A stretch of 10,573 bases of DNA from Promethearchaeota archaeon (GTDB lineage Archaea > Asgardarchaeota > Lokiarchaeia > Sigynarchaeales > SOKP01), in assembly GCA_016839845.1 (NCBI GenBank), contig JAEOTL010000511.1:1-10573 (forward strand), written 5' to 3'. The notes beneath the pieces are model-generated. The model made no database searches. It worked only from the letters and a program-made list of their open reading frames with translations, and had not been told where the DNA came from. The first letter of the stretch is position 1. Each line of letters begins with the position of its first letter. Made by a program: the position numbers and the translations under genes. This document shows, one piece after another, positions 1 through 6,892 of the stretch.

Positions 1-429
1 AAAGATCAAAAATGGATTTCGGGGATACTCTTTACTCTTGCAACTTTTAAAATAACAGCAATAATATTCCTTCCCGTTCTATTAATAGTTAAAAAAATAA
101 AATTGAAAGATCTTCTCTATTTTCTTGTCCCTTTTGCTATCATGTTTCTTCCGTACCTGATTTCTCCAGATTATCTAATTCAAATGATTACAAATTGGGG
201 TCACAGTGATGCGGAAATTCAAGGGATCTTAATTATTGATTCAATAATCTGGAAAGCTTTACAACCTTCTCATTTGATGTTTATTGGTTTAATATTGATA
301 TTATTTTTAGAAAACATTAAAAACGAAAAGAGAAGAAATCAGTATCGATTAATCCTCGTTTCATTCATTGCAATATACTATATATACCTTACGATTATCG
401 TATTTATCAATCCGGTCGTTTTTTGTTAG
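1..429 (+). CDS. C-terminal part of a polytopic membrane protein, probably a GT-C (GT87-like) glycosyltransferase; cut by the left edge
   Basis: The reading frame is open from base 1 to the TAG at 427-429, giving 142 visible residues. The TTG at 103 is therefore not the start; the true start lies outside the window. Four hydrophobic segments can be seen (about residues 5-30, 38-55, 90-106 and 115-141), separated by short basic loops (KKIK, and KNEKRR near 107-112). The first segment carries an F-K-(x)n-FLP-(x)n-KK pattern resembling the later membrane helices of GT87/DUF2029 polyprenol-phosphate-sugar mannosyltransferases. Such enzymes move a sugar from a lipid carrier on the outer face of the membrane. 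Catalytic acidic residues of GT-C enzymes lie near the N-terminus and cannot be checked here, so the family call rests on the helix pattern only. Any other polytopic membrane protein remains possible. The gene is convergent with mutS and its last 4 bp overlap the mutS stop. Confidence 0.5.
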   Translation, partial: KDQKWISGILFTLATFKITAIIFLPVLLIVKKIKLKDLLYFLVPFAIMFLPYLISPDYLIQMITNWGHSDAEIQGILIIDSIIWKALQPSHLMFIGLILILFLENIKNEKRRNQYRLILVSFIAIYYIYLTIIVFINPVVFC

Positions 430-439
430 CTTAATTTTT
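419..439 (+). terminator. Possible U-tract terminator at the 3' end of the membrane-protein gene
   Basis: A run of six T (419-424) inside the last codons and a run of five T (435-439) six bases after the stop would give U-tracts in the plus-strand transcript. Archaeal intrinsic termination relies mainly on such tracts. A weak GTTAG/CTAAC inverted repeat (425-429 with 440-444) surrounds the second run. There is no comparable U-tract for the opposite mutS transcript in the first bases after its stop. Confidence 0.3.
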
Positions 440-3311
440 CTAACTGCTTCTTAAACCTCTCCAATTTCTCCTTTAATTCTTCATGAACTAGGGTATTTAT
501 ATCCAATTTTTTCAAACTTTCAACTAACGCTAGTAATTTCTCATCTGATACAACCTTTTTCGCTGATGTGGTCTCAAACAAACTTGTTTGTACATACTTC
601 CTCTTTTTTGCAATTGATGTTTGAGGAATTTTGGCTTTTTTTGCTTTAATTTCTTCTCCCAATTCTTCAATTTCAGAGTTTTTTTTCTTTAACTCTCGTT
701 CTTTTTTCGTTAAATCTTCTGCACATATCTCCAACTGTTCTTGTAAAGCTTCTAATTCAGAATTTAATTTTTCAAGCTTGACTTTTTTGCCATTTATAAT
801 CTTGTCGTAGTATTTCTCCGATGAAGCACCATTCCCATTTTCTTTCACTGAAGTTCTAAAAGGATCTTCCTTCTCTATTTTTTCAAGAATCTCAAAAGCT
901 CTTATAATAACGTCATCCGGAATGCCCGCAAGCTTTGCAACGTGAATCCCATAGGATTTATCCGTACTCCCCGGTTTTAATTTCCTGACAAAATTTATAC
1001 TTCCATCATCATTTTCAATTATATCTAGGTGGAAGTTCTTTACTCCAGGTAAATCTATTTCAGTTAATTGGTGATAGTGAGTGCTAAACAGAGTTTTTAC
1101 TTTAAGTTGAGTTAGTTTTTCTAGGGTTGCCATTGCTATGCTTTGCCCATCGCTAGTGCTAGTCCCTCTTCCTAGTTCATCGATTATTACAAGACTCTTT
1201 GGTGTGGCATAATTCAAAATTTTAGCCGTCTCTGTCATCTCTATCATAAACGTGCTCAATTTTCGAGCAAGATCGTCTGATGCACCGATACGTGTAAATA
1301 TTTGATCAAGTATTCCAATCGTTGCCGAATTTGCTGGTACAAAACAACCCATTTGGGCAATCAAACAAATCAATGCGACCTGACGAAGAAATGTACTTTT
1401 TCCGGCCATATTTGGGCCAGTTATCATTAATAATTGATCAGTCTCAGTATCTAAGTAACAATCATTAGGGATGAATTTATCAGAGATATCCATCTGTTCA
1501 ACAACAGGATGTCTTCCCTCTCGAATTGTTATTTTTGAGTCTGTATTAATAATTGGGCGGCAATAATCATATTTTTCAGCGATTTCAGCAAAACAAGCTA
1601 GCACATCGATAATTGCAATGTTTCTTGCAGTTTCAAGGATATTTTCAGTTTCTTTTTCTACTGAACCCCGGATTTCATTGAAAATCTCGTATTCTAATAT
1701 ATTCACTTGTTCTTCAGCAGCAAGGATTTTTTCTTCAAGTTCTTTTAGTTTTACAGTGGTAAATCTCTTTGCATTCTTTAGAGTTGCTCTTTCATTATAA
1801 TCTTCGGGTATTTTTGAAATAGTTTGCAGAGTTCTCAAGGTTATTTCGATATAGTATCCAAGGATATTATTAAAACCCACCTTCAATCCAGATGTTAATT
1901 TCCACCGTTTTTTCTGCTCATTTTCATAATCTAAAATATATTTCTTTCCGTTATTGAGTACATCTCTTAACTCATCGACTTTTACATTATAACCTTCCTT
2001 GATGATATCTCCTTCTTTGATCGTGGTAGGTGGATTTTTCTTGATAGAAATTTGAATGAGGTTTTTTATTTTATCAAATGGTTTGATCTTAGCAACGAAT
2101 TGAGCAATTTCTGGAATATCTGCTTTTTTAAGTAAATCTCTTATTTTAGGAATCTCTTCCAATGAACTTTTAATATTTACTAAATCTCTTGCATTAGAGC
2201 GACTAGCATAATTCATTTTATTAATAAAGCGTTCTAAATCACCTAAAATATTTAGCACTTCTCTTAAATCAGATCTTAAGAAGATATCATCCTTAAATTT
2301 TTGAACGATGTTTAATCTGTTGTTAATTTGCTCAAGATCTGTCAAAGGTTGCAAAATAATTCTTCTTAATAATCGTGCTCCCATTGGGGTGTGCGTATGA
2401 TTGAATACACTAAACAGGGTAAAATCTTTTCCCTTATCCCATAAAGAATTGACTAGTTCCAAGTTTCTTTGGGTAATATAATCTAGATGTAATATGTTTT
2501 TCTCTTGAATTACATTGATTTTAAAAATATTTGGCACAATATCTCTTTGAGTTTCTTTTAAGAACGCTAGCAATCCCCCAGCTGCTTGGATGGCAATTTC
2601 CTTACCTTCTAATCCCATTCCTTCCAGATTTGCTACCTTAAAATGACGATTTAATAAAGTGTATGCCTCATCATAATTGAAAACATATTCATCATAAGTT
2701 TTAATAATAGCATCAGTTAGATCAGTTAATATAAGGAAAAAACGTTCATCTTGTTTAATATCCGGAGGAATCAATAATTCGGCAGGATCATATTGAGAAA
2801 AAAGACTCAACAATTTCTCTTGGTGACCCTCATCTTTCGATGAGTATTCCATTGCTAGAAATTCTCCCGTGGAAATATCAGCAAATGCTACAGCTATACC
2901 CGTTCGTTCTTTAACCATAGATGCGATATAATTGTTCTTATTTGCTTCTAACATATTAGGCTCGACAATTGTCCCGGGTGATAAAATTCTGGTAACACCC
3001 CTTTTAACGATTCTCCCTTTCACAGTAGCAGGATCCTCTAATTGATCAACGATAACGACGGTTTGGCTATGGCGCATAAGATTATTAAAATAATTATGAC
3101 CAGAATGATGGGGGATCCCAGCTAAAGGAACTTCTCCTCTTTTAGTTAGGGTTATTCCTAATAATTTAGAAATTCTTTTAGCATCATCATAGAAAAATTC
3201 ATAGAAATCCCCCATTCGATAAGCGATTAGATACTCTGGAGGAAACCTTTTACGAACGGAATACCAATGGCTCAACATAGGAGTCAGTTTTCTGGGGTCA
3301 ATTTCCTCCAT
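426..3311 (-). CDS. mutS: DNA mismatch repair ATPase MutS (MutS1 type) with coiled-coil C-terminal extension
   Basis: This is a complete 961-residue MutS. It recognises mismatches and small loops as a dimer, then becomes an ATP-bound sliding clamp that recruits MutL. Visible elements: the mismatch-reading F-x-E (F36-Y37-E38 in GDFYEFF) in an N-terminal domain at about 8-120; connector and lever/clamp regions at about 130-560; Walker A GPNMAGKST at 632-640; the STFMIEM loop at 686-692; Walker B LVIIDE at 707-712; and STHYHQL at 743-749. F-x-E marks it as a repair MutS1 rather than MutS2 or a recombination homologue. At 961 residues it is longer than E. coli MutS (853). The extra length is a charged heptad coiled coil (about 844-890), followed by a clamp-motif-like QTSLF (908-912) and a C-terminal helix resembling the bacterial multimerisation tail. 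The ATG at 3311 places F-x-E at the usual distance from the N-terminus. No strong Shine-Dalgarno is seen and no mutL is in the window. Confidence 0.97.
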   Translation of the reverse strand: MEEIDPRKLTPMLSHWYSVRKRFPPEYLIAYRMGDFYEFFYDDAKRISKLLGITLTKRGEVPLAGIPHHSGHNYFNNLMRHSQTVVIVDQLEDPATVKGRIVKRGVTRILSPGTIVEPNMLEANKNNYIASMVKERTGIAVAFADISTGEFLAMEYSSKDEGHQEKLLSLFSQYDPAELLIPPDIKQDERFFLILTDLTDAIIKTYDEYVFNYDEAYTLLNRHFKVANLEGMGLEGKEIAIQAAGGLLAFLKETQRDIVPNIFKINVIQEKNILHLDYITQRNLELVNSLWDKGKDFTLFSVFNHTHTPMGARLLRRIILQPLTDLEQINNRLNIVQKFKDDIFLRSDLREVLNILGDLERFINKMNYASRSNARDLVNIKSSLEEIPKIRDLLKKADIPEIAQFVAKIKPFDKIKNLIQISIKKNPPTTIKEGDIIKEGYNVKVDELRDVLNNGKKYILDYENEQKKRWKLTSGLKVGFNNILGYYIEITLRTLQTISKIPEDYNERATLKNAKRFTTVKLKELEEKILAAEEQVNILEYEIFNEIRGSVEKETENILETARNIAIIDVLACFAEIAEKYDYCRPIINTDSKITIREGRHPVVEQMDISDKFIPNDCYLDTETDQLLMITGPNMAGKSTFLRQVALICLIAQMGCFVPANSATIGILDQIFTRIGASDDLARKLSTFMIEMTETAKILNYATPKSLVIIDELGRGTSTSDGQSIAMATLEKLTQLKVKTLFSTHYHQLTEIDLPGVKNFHLDIIENDDGSINFVRKLKPGSTDKSYGIHVAKLAGIPDDVIIRAFEILEKIEKEDPFRTSVKENGNGASSEKYYDKIINGKKVKLEKLNSELEALQEQLEICAEDLTKKERELKKKNSEIEELGEEIKAKKAKIPQTSIAKKRKYVQTSLFETTSAKKVVSDEKLLALVESLKKLDINTLVHEELKEKLERFKKQLEKLS

Positions 3312-3348
3312 AATCTTCTCATTTGAGTATTAGGTTATAACAATAATC

Positions 3349-3355
3349 AATATAA
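3349..3355 (-). promoter_or_regulatory. Candidate TATA box for mutS
   Basis: On the minus strand the sequence reads TTATATT, centred about 41 bp before the mutS ATG. With the usual archaeal spacing of about 25 bp to the start site, transcription would begin near 3326 and give a leader of roughly 14 nt, consistent with the lack of a Shine-Dalgarno. The surrounding DNA is very AT-rich, so this is only a positional candidate. Confidence 0.3.
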
Positions 3356-3386
3356 TCTATCATAACTGTACTTTAATATTAACTAT

Positions 3387-3411
3387 AATTGTTAAATTTT
3401 TAATAACAATT
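3387..3411. repeat. Perfect 8-bp inverted repeat upstream of mutS (possible operator)
   Basis: AATTGTTA at 3387-3394 is mirrored exactly by TAACAATT at 3404-3411 with a 9-bp AT spacer, so the half-site centres are 17 bp apart. A further direct copy of TAACAAT is at 3338-3344, between the inverted repeat and the mutS ATG. Spacing of this size suits a dimeric helix-turn-helix regulator, but the low complexity of the region makes chance occurrence quite possible. Confidence 0.3.
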
Positions 3412-3736
3412 GATTAGAAGATAATTAGGTTTTTTATTATTCTTAAGACTCTACAAAAATTCTAACATGAAATTCACTAAATGGAGAATTTAATTCAAAA
3501 CTTATCTAACTTCTTAAAATTCCTAGTTTTATATTTAAAAATTGGCATTTTCGGTAGTTTTATTCCGGAAGATTGTTCATAATTCCTAATAATAAATTTC
3601 TGTAATGTGTATTAATTTTTGATTGAAATCAATTCTTTTATTGAAGGTTTAATAATTATTGTAAATGGTTAGAGCCGATCTGATTTGCATAATGATTCCT
3701 ACTGAAACCCAAGATAATTATATTTGTCACTCTTAA

Positions 3737-3750
3737 GATAAAATAATTTA
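3737..3750 (+). promoter_or_regulatory. Candidate TATA box for the inositol-phosphate synthase operon
   Basis: GATAAAATAATTTA is centred about 30 bp ahead of the ATG at 3773. The usual archaeal spacing would put the transcription start within a few bases of that ATG, giving a leaderless or almost leaderless message. This agrees with the absence of any GGAGG-like sequence before this gene. A second candidate, ATTATATTT near 3716-3724, would give a leader of about 25 nt. Confidence 0.35.
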
Positions 3751-3772
3751 GAACTCATAAAGAAGAGTAAGT

Positions 3773-4849
3773 ATGCCAGAAAAAATTAAATTAGCTATTA
3801 TTGGCATAGGGAATGCCGCATCTGCTTTAATTCAAGGTATTGAATATTACAAAGACGGGCAGCAAACCGGAGGATTGCTCCGCCCTACACTCGCAGGATA
3901 TCATATCTCTGATATAATTATTGTCGGCGCAGTAGATATTTCAGAGAAAAAGGTAGGAAAAAAGATTTCTGAAGCGATACGAGAAAATGATCTAGATATA
4001 ATCGTTAGTTTTCACGAAAAAGAAACAATTCAAGTTGTTATGGGCAATATCCTTGATGGTGTTATTAAAGAAACAGAAAATACAGTTACTCCTGATAAGA
4101 TCTCCCCTGTGAACATCGTAGAATACCTTCGCTCTACTGGAGCTGAAATAGTTTTATGTCTATTACCTTCAGGAGCAGATAATGCAGTTAGATTTTATGC
4201 TGATCAAACTCTCAGAGCAGGTTGCGCCTTTATTAACGCAACTCCTACAAAAGTTGCAACCGATAAGGAATTCGCCCAGAAATTTAAGGATGCGGGTCTT
4301 CCCTTAATTGGGGATGATTTGCAAGATCAATTTGGGGCAACTATTTTACATAAAATGATCCTTCAACAAATGTTAGATAGGGGGGTCAATATTAAGGAAA
4401 GTTATGCACTTGATGTGGGGGGTGGGGCTGAAAGTTTAAATACAATTTATCGAGCACGAGAAATCAAACGTGAAATAAAAAGTAAATCCGTAGCAGGTGC
4501 ATTGGTTATAGATGCTCCAATAGTTGCTGGCACATCCGACTGGGTAGAATTCCTTAAAAACAAAAGAAACACTATGCTCTGGATAGTTGGAAAGGGATTT
4601 ATGGGTTCTGACATTATCATGGATATAAAGATTCAAACAGAAGATGGACCTAACGGGGGTTCTGTTCTCTCGGATGTTATTCGGGCTACAAAGGTTGCAC
4701 TTAACCAAGGTACCGCAGGTTCTATTGATGAAATTTCCGCCTACGGATTTAAAAATCCCCCTAAATCTCCAAAAAATCCATTGGAAGCGAGTAACAATCT
4801 AGCTAATTTTATTTTAGGAATAAATCGGAGGAATAAAAATCATGGATAA
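3773..4849 (+). CDS. Myo-inositol-1-phosphate synthase family protein, divergent paralogue with altered active-site motifs
   Basis: This 358-residue protein belongs to the inositol-3-phosphate synthase family, whose members convert glucose 6-phosphate to L-myo-inositol 1-phosphate with bound NAD. The N-terminal Rossmann motif is intact (GIGNAASALIQG, 11-22). GDD (180-182), SK (237-238), MDIK (283-286), the ED of EDGPN (290-291) and the FK.P segment (326-329) are recognisable. Compared with the neighbour, the lysine after GDD is Q184 (GDDLQDQ instead of GDDIKSQ), GGN-x-D has become GGG-x-E (216-220), one lysine of the following basic stretch aligns with E234 or R233, and EDSPNSAG has become EDGPNGGS. 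It may therefore have altered chemistry, be an inactive partner subunit, or act on another sugar phosphate. It is the first gene of a two-gene operon, overlapping the next by 8 bp. The ATG has no Shine-Dalgarno and a TATA box at leaderless distance. Fold assignment is secure; activity is not. Confidence 0.88.
   Translation: MPEKIKLAIIGIGNAASALIQGIEYYKDGQQTGGLLRPTLAGYHISDIIIVGAVDISEKKVGKKISEAIRENDLDIIVSFHEKETIQVVMGNILDGVIKETENTVTPDKISPVNIVEYLRSTGAEIVLCLLPSGADNAVRFYADQTLRAGCAFINATPTKVATDKEFAQKFKDAGLPLIGDDLQDQFGATILHKMILQQMLDRGVNIKESYALDVGGGAESLNTIYRAREIKREIKSKSVAGALVIDAPIVAGTSDWVEFLKNKRNTMLWIVGKGFMGSDIIMDIKIQTEDGPNGGSVLSDVIRATKVALNQGTAGSIDEISAYGFKNPPKSPKNPLEASNNLANFILGINRRNKNHG
4827..4833 (+). 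promoter_or_regulatory. Strong Shine-Dalgarno sequence for the second synthase gene
   Basis: GGAGGAA lies 8 bases before the ATG at 4842, inside the last codons of the upstream gene. It is the only clear ribosome binding site in the window and fixes the start of the downstream gene. With the 8-bp gene overlap it indicates translational coupling of the two paralogues. Confidence 0.85.
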
Positions 4850-5987
4850 CATTAAAAGCGAAAAAGAGATTCGAGTTGCTTTAGTGGGACTTGGAAATTG
4901 CGCATCAGCATTAGTCCAAGGAGTTGAATATTACAAAAATATCAGAGAGGAAGATCTGTATATTAATGGGCTAATGAATCCCAGTATAGGAGGTTATCTT
5001 CCTCGGCATATCAAATTTGTGGCTGCTTTTGATGTAGCAAAGACGAAAATAAATCAAGATATAACAAGAGCGATTTATACTGAACCTAATTGTTGTCAAA
5101 TTATCGTAAAACCTGAGAATATGCCAAATTCGGGAGCTAGATGTTATCCTGGACCGATTTCTGATGGCTGTTACAGTAGTAATAACGGGCTTATATCAAC
5201 ACTAGAATATTTTAAGGCCTATGATGAAGGTAAAGTAAAACCTGTCGATGTTGCACAGGTATTAAGAGAGAATAAAGCAGAAATTGTAGTTAATCTTTTA
5301 CCTGTGGGAAGTTATAAAGCTTCAAGACTGTATGCCCAAGCTGCTCTTGATGCCAATTGTGGGTTTATCAATGGGATACCAGAATTTATTGTATCCGAAC
5401 ATCTTGAAGGTGATAAAGATTGGGTTTCGGAATATGAAGCTAAAGGATTACCTTGTGCTGGAGATGATATTAAATCACAAGTAGGAGCAACACTTACACA
5501 TAGAGTCCTAGCAAAAATGTTTCTTGATAGGGGAGTAATTGTAAATGACACATACCAATTGAATATTGGAGGAAATGGGGATTTCTATAATATGAAATCA
5601 GAACACCGTTTAAAAACAAAGCGAAAATCAAAGACTTCCGCGGTTGCTTCAGTTCTGCCATATCCTGTCAATTGTAGAATTGGTCCTAGTGATTATGTTC
5701 CTTTCCTTGCTGACAAAAAAATTTGTTATATAAGAATAGATGGAACTACATATGGCAATCTACCTTTAGTCATGGATATAAAATTACGGGTTGAAGACTC
5801 ACCAAATTCTGCTGGTGTTATCTTAGATATCATTCGAGTTATGAAGTTGGCATTAGATAGAGGGATTGCAGGACGCTTAGAAAGTATCAGTTCTTTTAGC
5901 TTTAAGCACCCACATATTCAACCTCCCTCTGATGTAATTGCAAAACAGTGGGTTTCAGAATTTATTGAAGGAAAGCGTGAAAAATGA
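4842..5987 (+). CDS. ino1: Myo-inositol-1-phosphate synthase (canonical copy)
   Basis: This 381-residue enzyme is predicted to carry out the NAD-dependent oxidation, aldol cyclisation and reduction of D-glucose 6-phosphate to L-myo-inositol 1-phosphate in the cytoplasm. In archaea the product feeds inositol phospholipid head groups and, in some species, di-myo-inositol phosphate. Family landmarks are all present: GLGNCASALVQG (16-27), PGPISDG (103-109), GDDIKSQVGAT (207-217), GGNGDFYN (243-250), the lysine-rich stretch ending SKT (258-265), GPSDYVPFL (281-289), MDIKL (311-315), EDSPNSAG (318-325) and FKHP (354-357). By recall-based alignment, D247, K260, K264, D319 and K355 match the conserved aspartates and lysines of characterised synthases. 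Its length is close to other prokaryotic enzymes. It is translated from a strong Shine-Dalgarno within the end of its paralogue, and the TGA is part of a palindromic terminator. Confidence 0.95.
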   Translation: MDNIKSEKEIRVALVGLGNCASALVQGVEYYKNIREEDLYINGLMNPSIGGYLPRHIKFVAAFDVAKTKINQDITRAIYTEPNCCQIIVKPENMPNSGARCYPGPISDGCYSSNNGLISTLEYFKAYDEGKVKPVDVAQVLRENKAEIVVNLLPVGSYKASRLYAQAALDANCGFINGIPEFIVSEHLEGDKDWVSEYEAKGLPCAGDDIKSQVGATLTHRVLAKMFLDRGVIVNDTYQLNIGGNGDFYNMKSEHRLKTKRKSKTSAVASVLPYPVNCRIGPSDYVPFLADKKICYIRIDGTTYGNLPLVMDIKLRVEDSPNSAGVILDIIRVMKLALDRGIAGRLESISSFSFKHPHIQPPSDVIAKQWVSEFIEGKREK

Positions 5988-6002
5988 GTTAATCATTTTT
6001 TT
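5980..6002. terminator. Palindromic bidirectional terminator at the convergent synthase/hydrolase junction
   Basis: The arms AAAAATGA (5980-5987) and TCATTTTT (5993-6000) are perfect inverted repeats around a GTTAA loop. The T-run continues to 6002, giving U7 in the plus-strand transcript, while the A5 at 5980-5984 gives U5 in the minus-strand transcript. The TGA stop of the synthase is in the left arm and the TGA stop of the hydrolase (TCA on the plus strand) is in the right arm, so one 23-bp element holds both stops and both U-tracts. Confidence 0.55.
5985..5998. repeat. 14-bp direct repeat, copy 1, at a convergent stop-stop junction
   Basis: TGAGTTAATCATTT here is identical to 7627-7640. 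In both places it consists of the plus-strand TGA, a GTTAA spacer, and the TCA that is the minus-strand TGA. Confidence 0.6.
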
Positions 6003-6844
6003 ATGTGCTTTTCTAACCATACATACATATCTTGATATACTTGAGCTCTTCCTTTTTCATTCCACAATTCATGTAAAAAGCCAGGATAGTCTTTGTAGGT
6101 TTTATCTCCACTCTTAATCTCTTCATAAAACTCTTTCGTTTTATTTTTATCAATAATCTTGTCATCCCCCGCTTGCATAATGAATACCGGGCAAGTCAAC
6201 TTTGGTGCCATTTCTATTACCCATTTTGTATATTTATCAATTTCAGCAACAGATTTGGCTGAAATGACGTTTATTTTATTCTTATCCGTAATATGGCTTT
6301 TTAGAACTTTTAGATCACTTGTTAATTGATTTTGGTCAATTACATTGGTTAAAATTTTGGTAGGAGAGAATTTTCCTATGGTTTTAGAGATTGATTTAAT
6401 TACTTTTTTTCCAGCTGACAATTTAAGATACATTCCTAATAGAGGTGATGAAATCAAAACTCCATGTAATGTAGGGTGATTTATTGCATAAATTAAACTT
6501 ATCAGACCTCCAAATGAGTGCCCCATTAGGAAGATCTTCTTATCTGTCGCGATTTCTCGAAGAACGTCCATAAATAAAACAAGATCTTTTTGGAGATGAT
6601 CTAAACTGTCAATATGTCCGGGTAAATCACCAGCATTTCGATAATGCCCCCTTATATCAAAAGAATAAACCGCATATCCCTTTTCTGTTAGATATTCGGC
6701 GGGAAGCTTGAGTCTATCAGAATGGGTGCCCCAACCGTGCAAAGCAATAATATAAGCTTTAATATTCCCACTATCAGGAACCCAATATTGATAAAATAAA
6801 TTTGTTAACTCTCTTCCTTCAAAAAATCCTGTCTCGTTTTTCAA
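5993..6844 (-). CDS. Alpha/beta hydrolase, monoacylglycerol lipase / lysophospholipase type
   Basis: This is a serine hydrolase of the Hydrolase_4 (PldB/monoglyceride lipase) kind, probably cleaving a carboxylic ester such as a monoacylglycerol. Numbering from the TTG at 6844 (283 residues): oxyanion-hole HGWG at 36-39, an FDIRGH strand-turn near 62-67, nucleophile elbow GHSFG at 108-112 (Ser110), probable catalytic Asp228 in QAGDDKIID, and His258 in GFLHEL. No signal peptide or membrane segment is seen, so it should be cytoplasmic. The frame stays open upstream to a TTG at 6949 (318 residues) with an ATG at 6883. I prefer 6844 because family members normally begin just before the ETGFFEG-like strand, the extra residues look like translated AT-rich promoter DNA, and a TATA-like box at 6893-6900 would start transcription downstream of 6883. 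A GTG at 6853 is also possible. Substrate unknown; in an archaeon with ether lipids an acylglycerol role is not obvious. Confidence 0.85.
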   Translation of the reverse strand: MKNETGFFEGRELTNLFYQYWVPDSGNIKAYIIALHGWGTHSDRLKLPAEYLTEKGYAVYSFDIRGHYRNAGDLPGHIDSLDHLQKDLVLFMDVLREIATDKKIFLMGHSFGGLISLIYAINHPTLHGVLISSPLLGMYLKLSAGKKVIKSISKTIGKFSPTKILTNVIDQNQLTSDLKVLKSHITDKNKINVISAKSVAEIDKYTKWVIEMAPKLTCPVFIMQAGDDKIIDKNKTKEFYEEIKSGDKTYKDYPGFLHELWNEKGRAQVYQDMYVWLEKHIKK

Positions 6845-6892
6845 TATTCTCACAAGTTTAAATTTGTATATATGTAAAATCATAAATTTATG

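Larger units (their letters stand above)
3312..3772. other. Non-coding divergent intergenic region between mutS and the inositol-phosphate synthase operon
   Basis: These 461 bp contain no open frame worth calling; the longest ATG frames run only a few codons. No tRNA-like cloverleaf is seen. The region holds the two divergent promoters. It also has a perfect 8-bp inverted repeat, AATTGTTA (3387-3394) and TAACAATT (3404-3411), separated by 9 bp, with a third TAACAAT copy at 3338-3344. A small TTCCGGAA palindrome lies at 3563-3570. About 300 bp in the middle (3420-3710) show nothing else I can name. A short non-coding RNA cannot be excluded from sequence alone. Confidence 0.6.

Noticed and set aside
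103..429. A small 108-residue membrane protein starting at the TTG at 103
   Set aside because: The same frame is open to base 1 and the upstream residues form another membrane helix in register, so it is the tail of a larger protein.
1618..1800. Plus-strand open frame (60 codons) inside mutS
   Set aside because: Shadow of the lysine/glutamate-rich MutS clamp helices; Ser/Phe-rich low-complexity translation with no support.
3312..3772. tRNA, CRISPR repeat or mobile-element ends in the large intergenic region
   Set aside because: No cloverleaf, no regularly spaced repeats and no terminal inverted repeats with target duplications could be found by reading both strands.
4436..4708. Minus-strand open frame (90 codons) inside the first synthase gene
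   Set aside because: It is antisense to a clearly coding region, Cys/Ser/Tyr-rich without recognisable motifs, and has no promoter or Shine-Dalgarno of its own.
5312..5551. Minus-strand open frame (79 codons) inside the canonical synthase gene
   Set aside because: Antisense to conserved GDD and NAD-domain coding sequence; no independent evidence.
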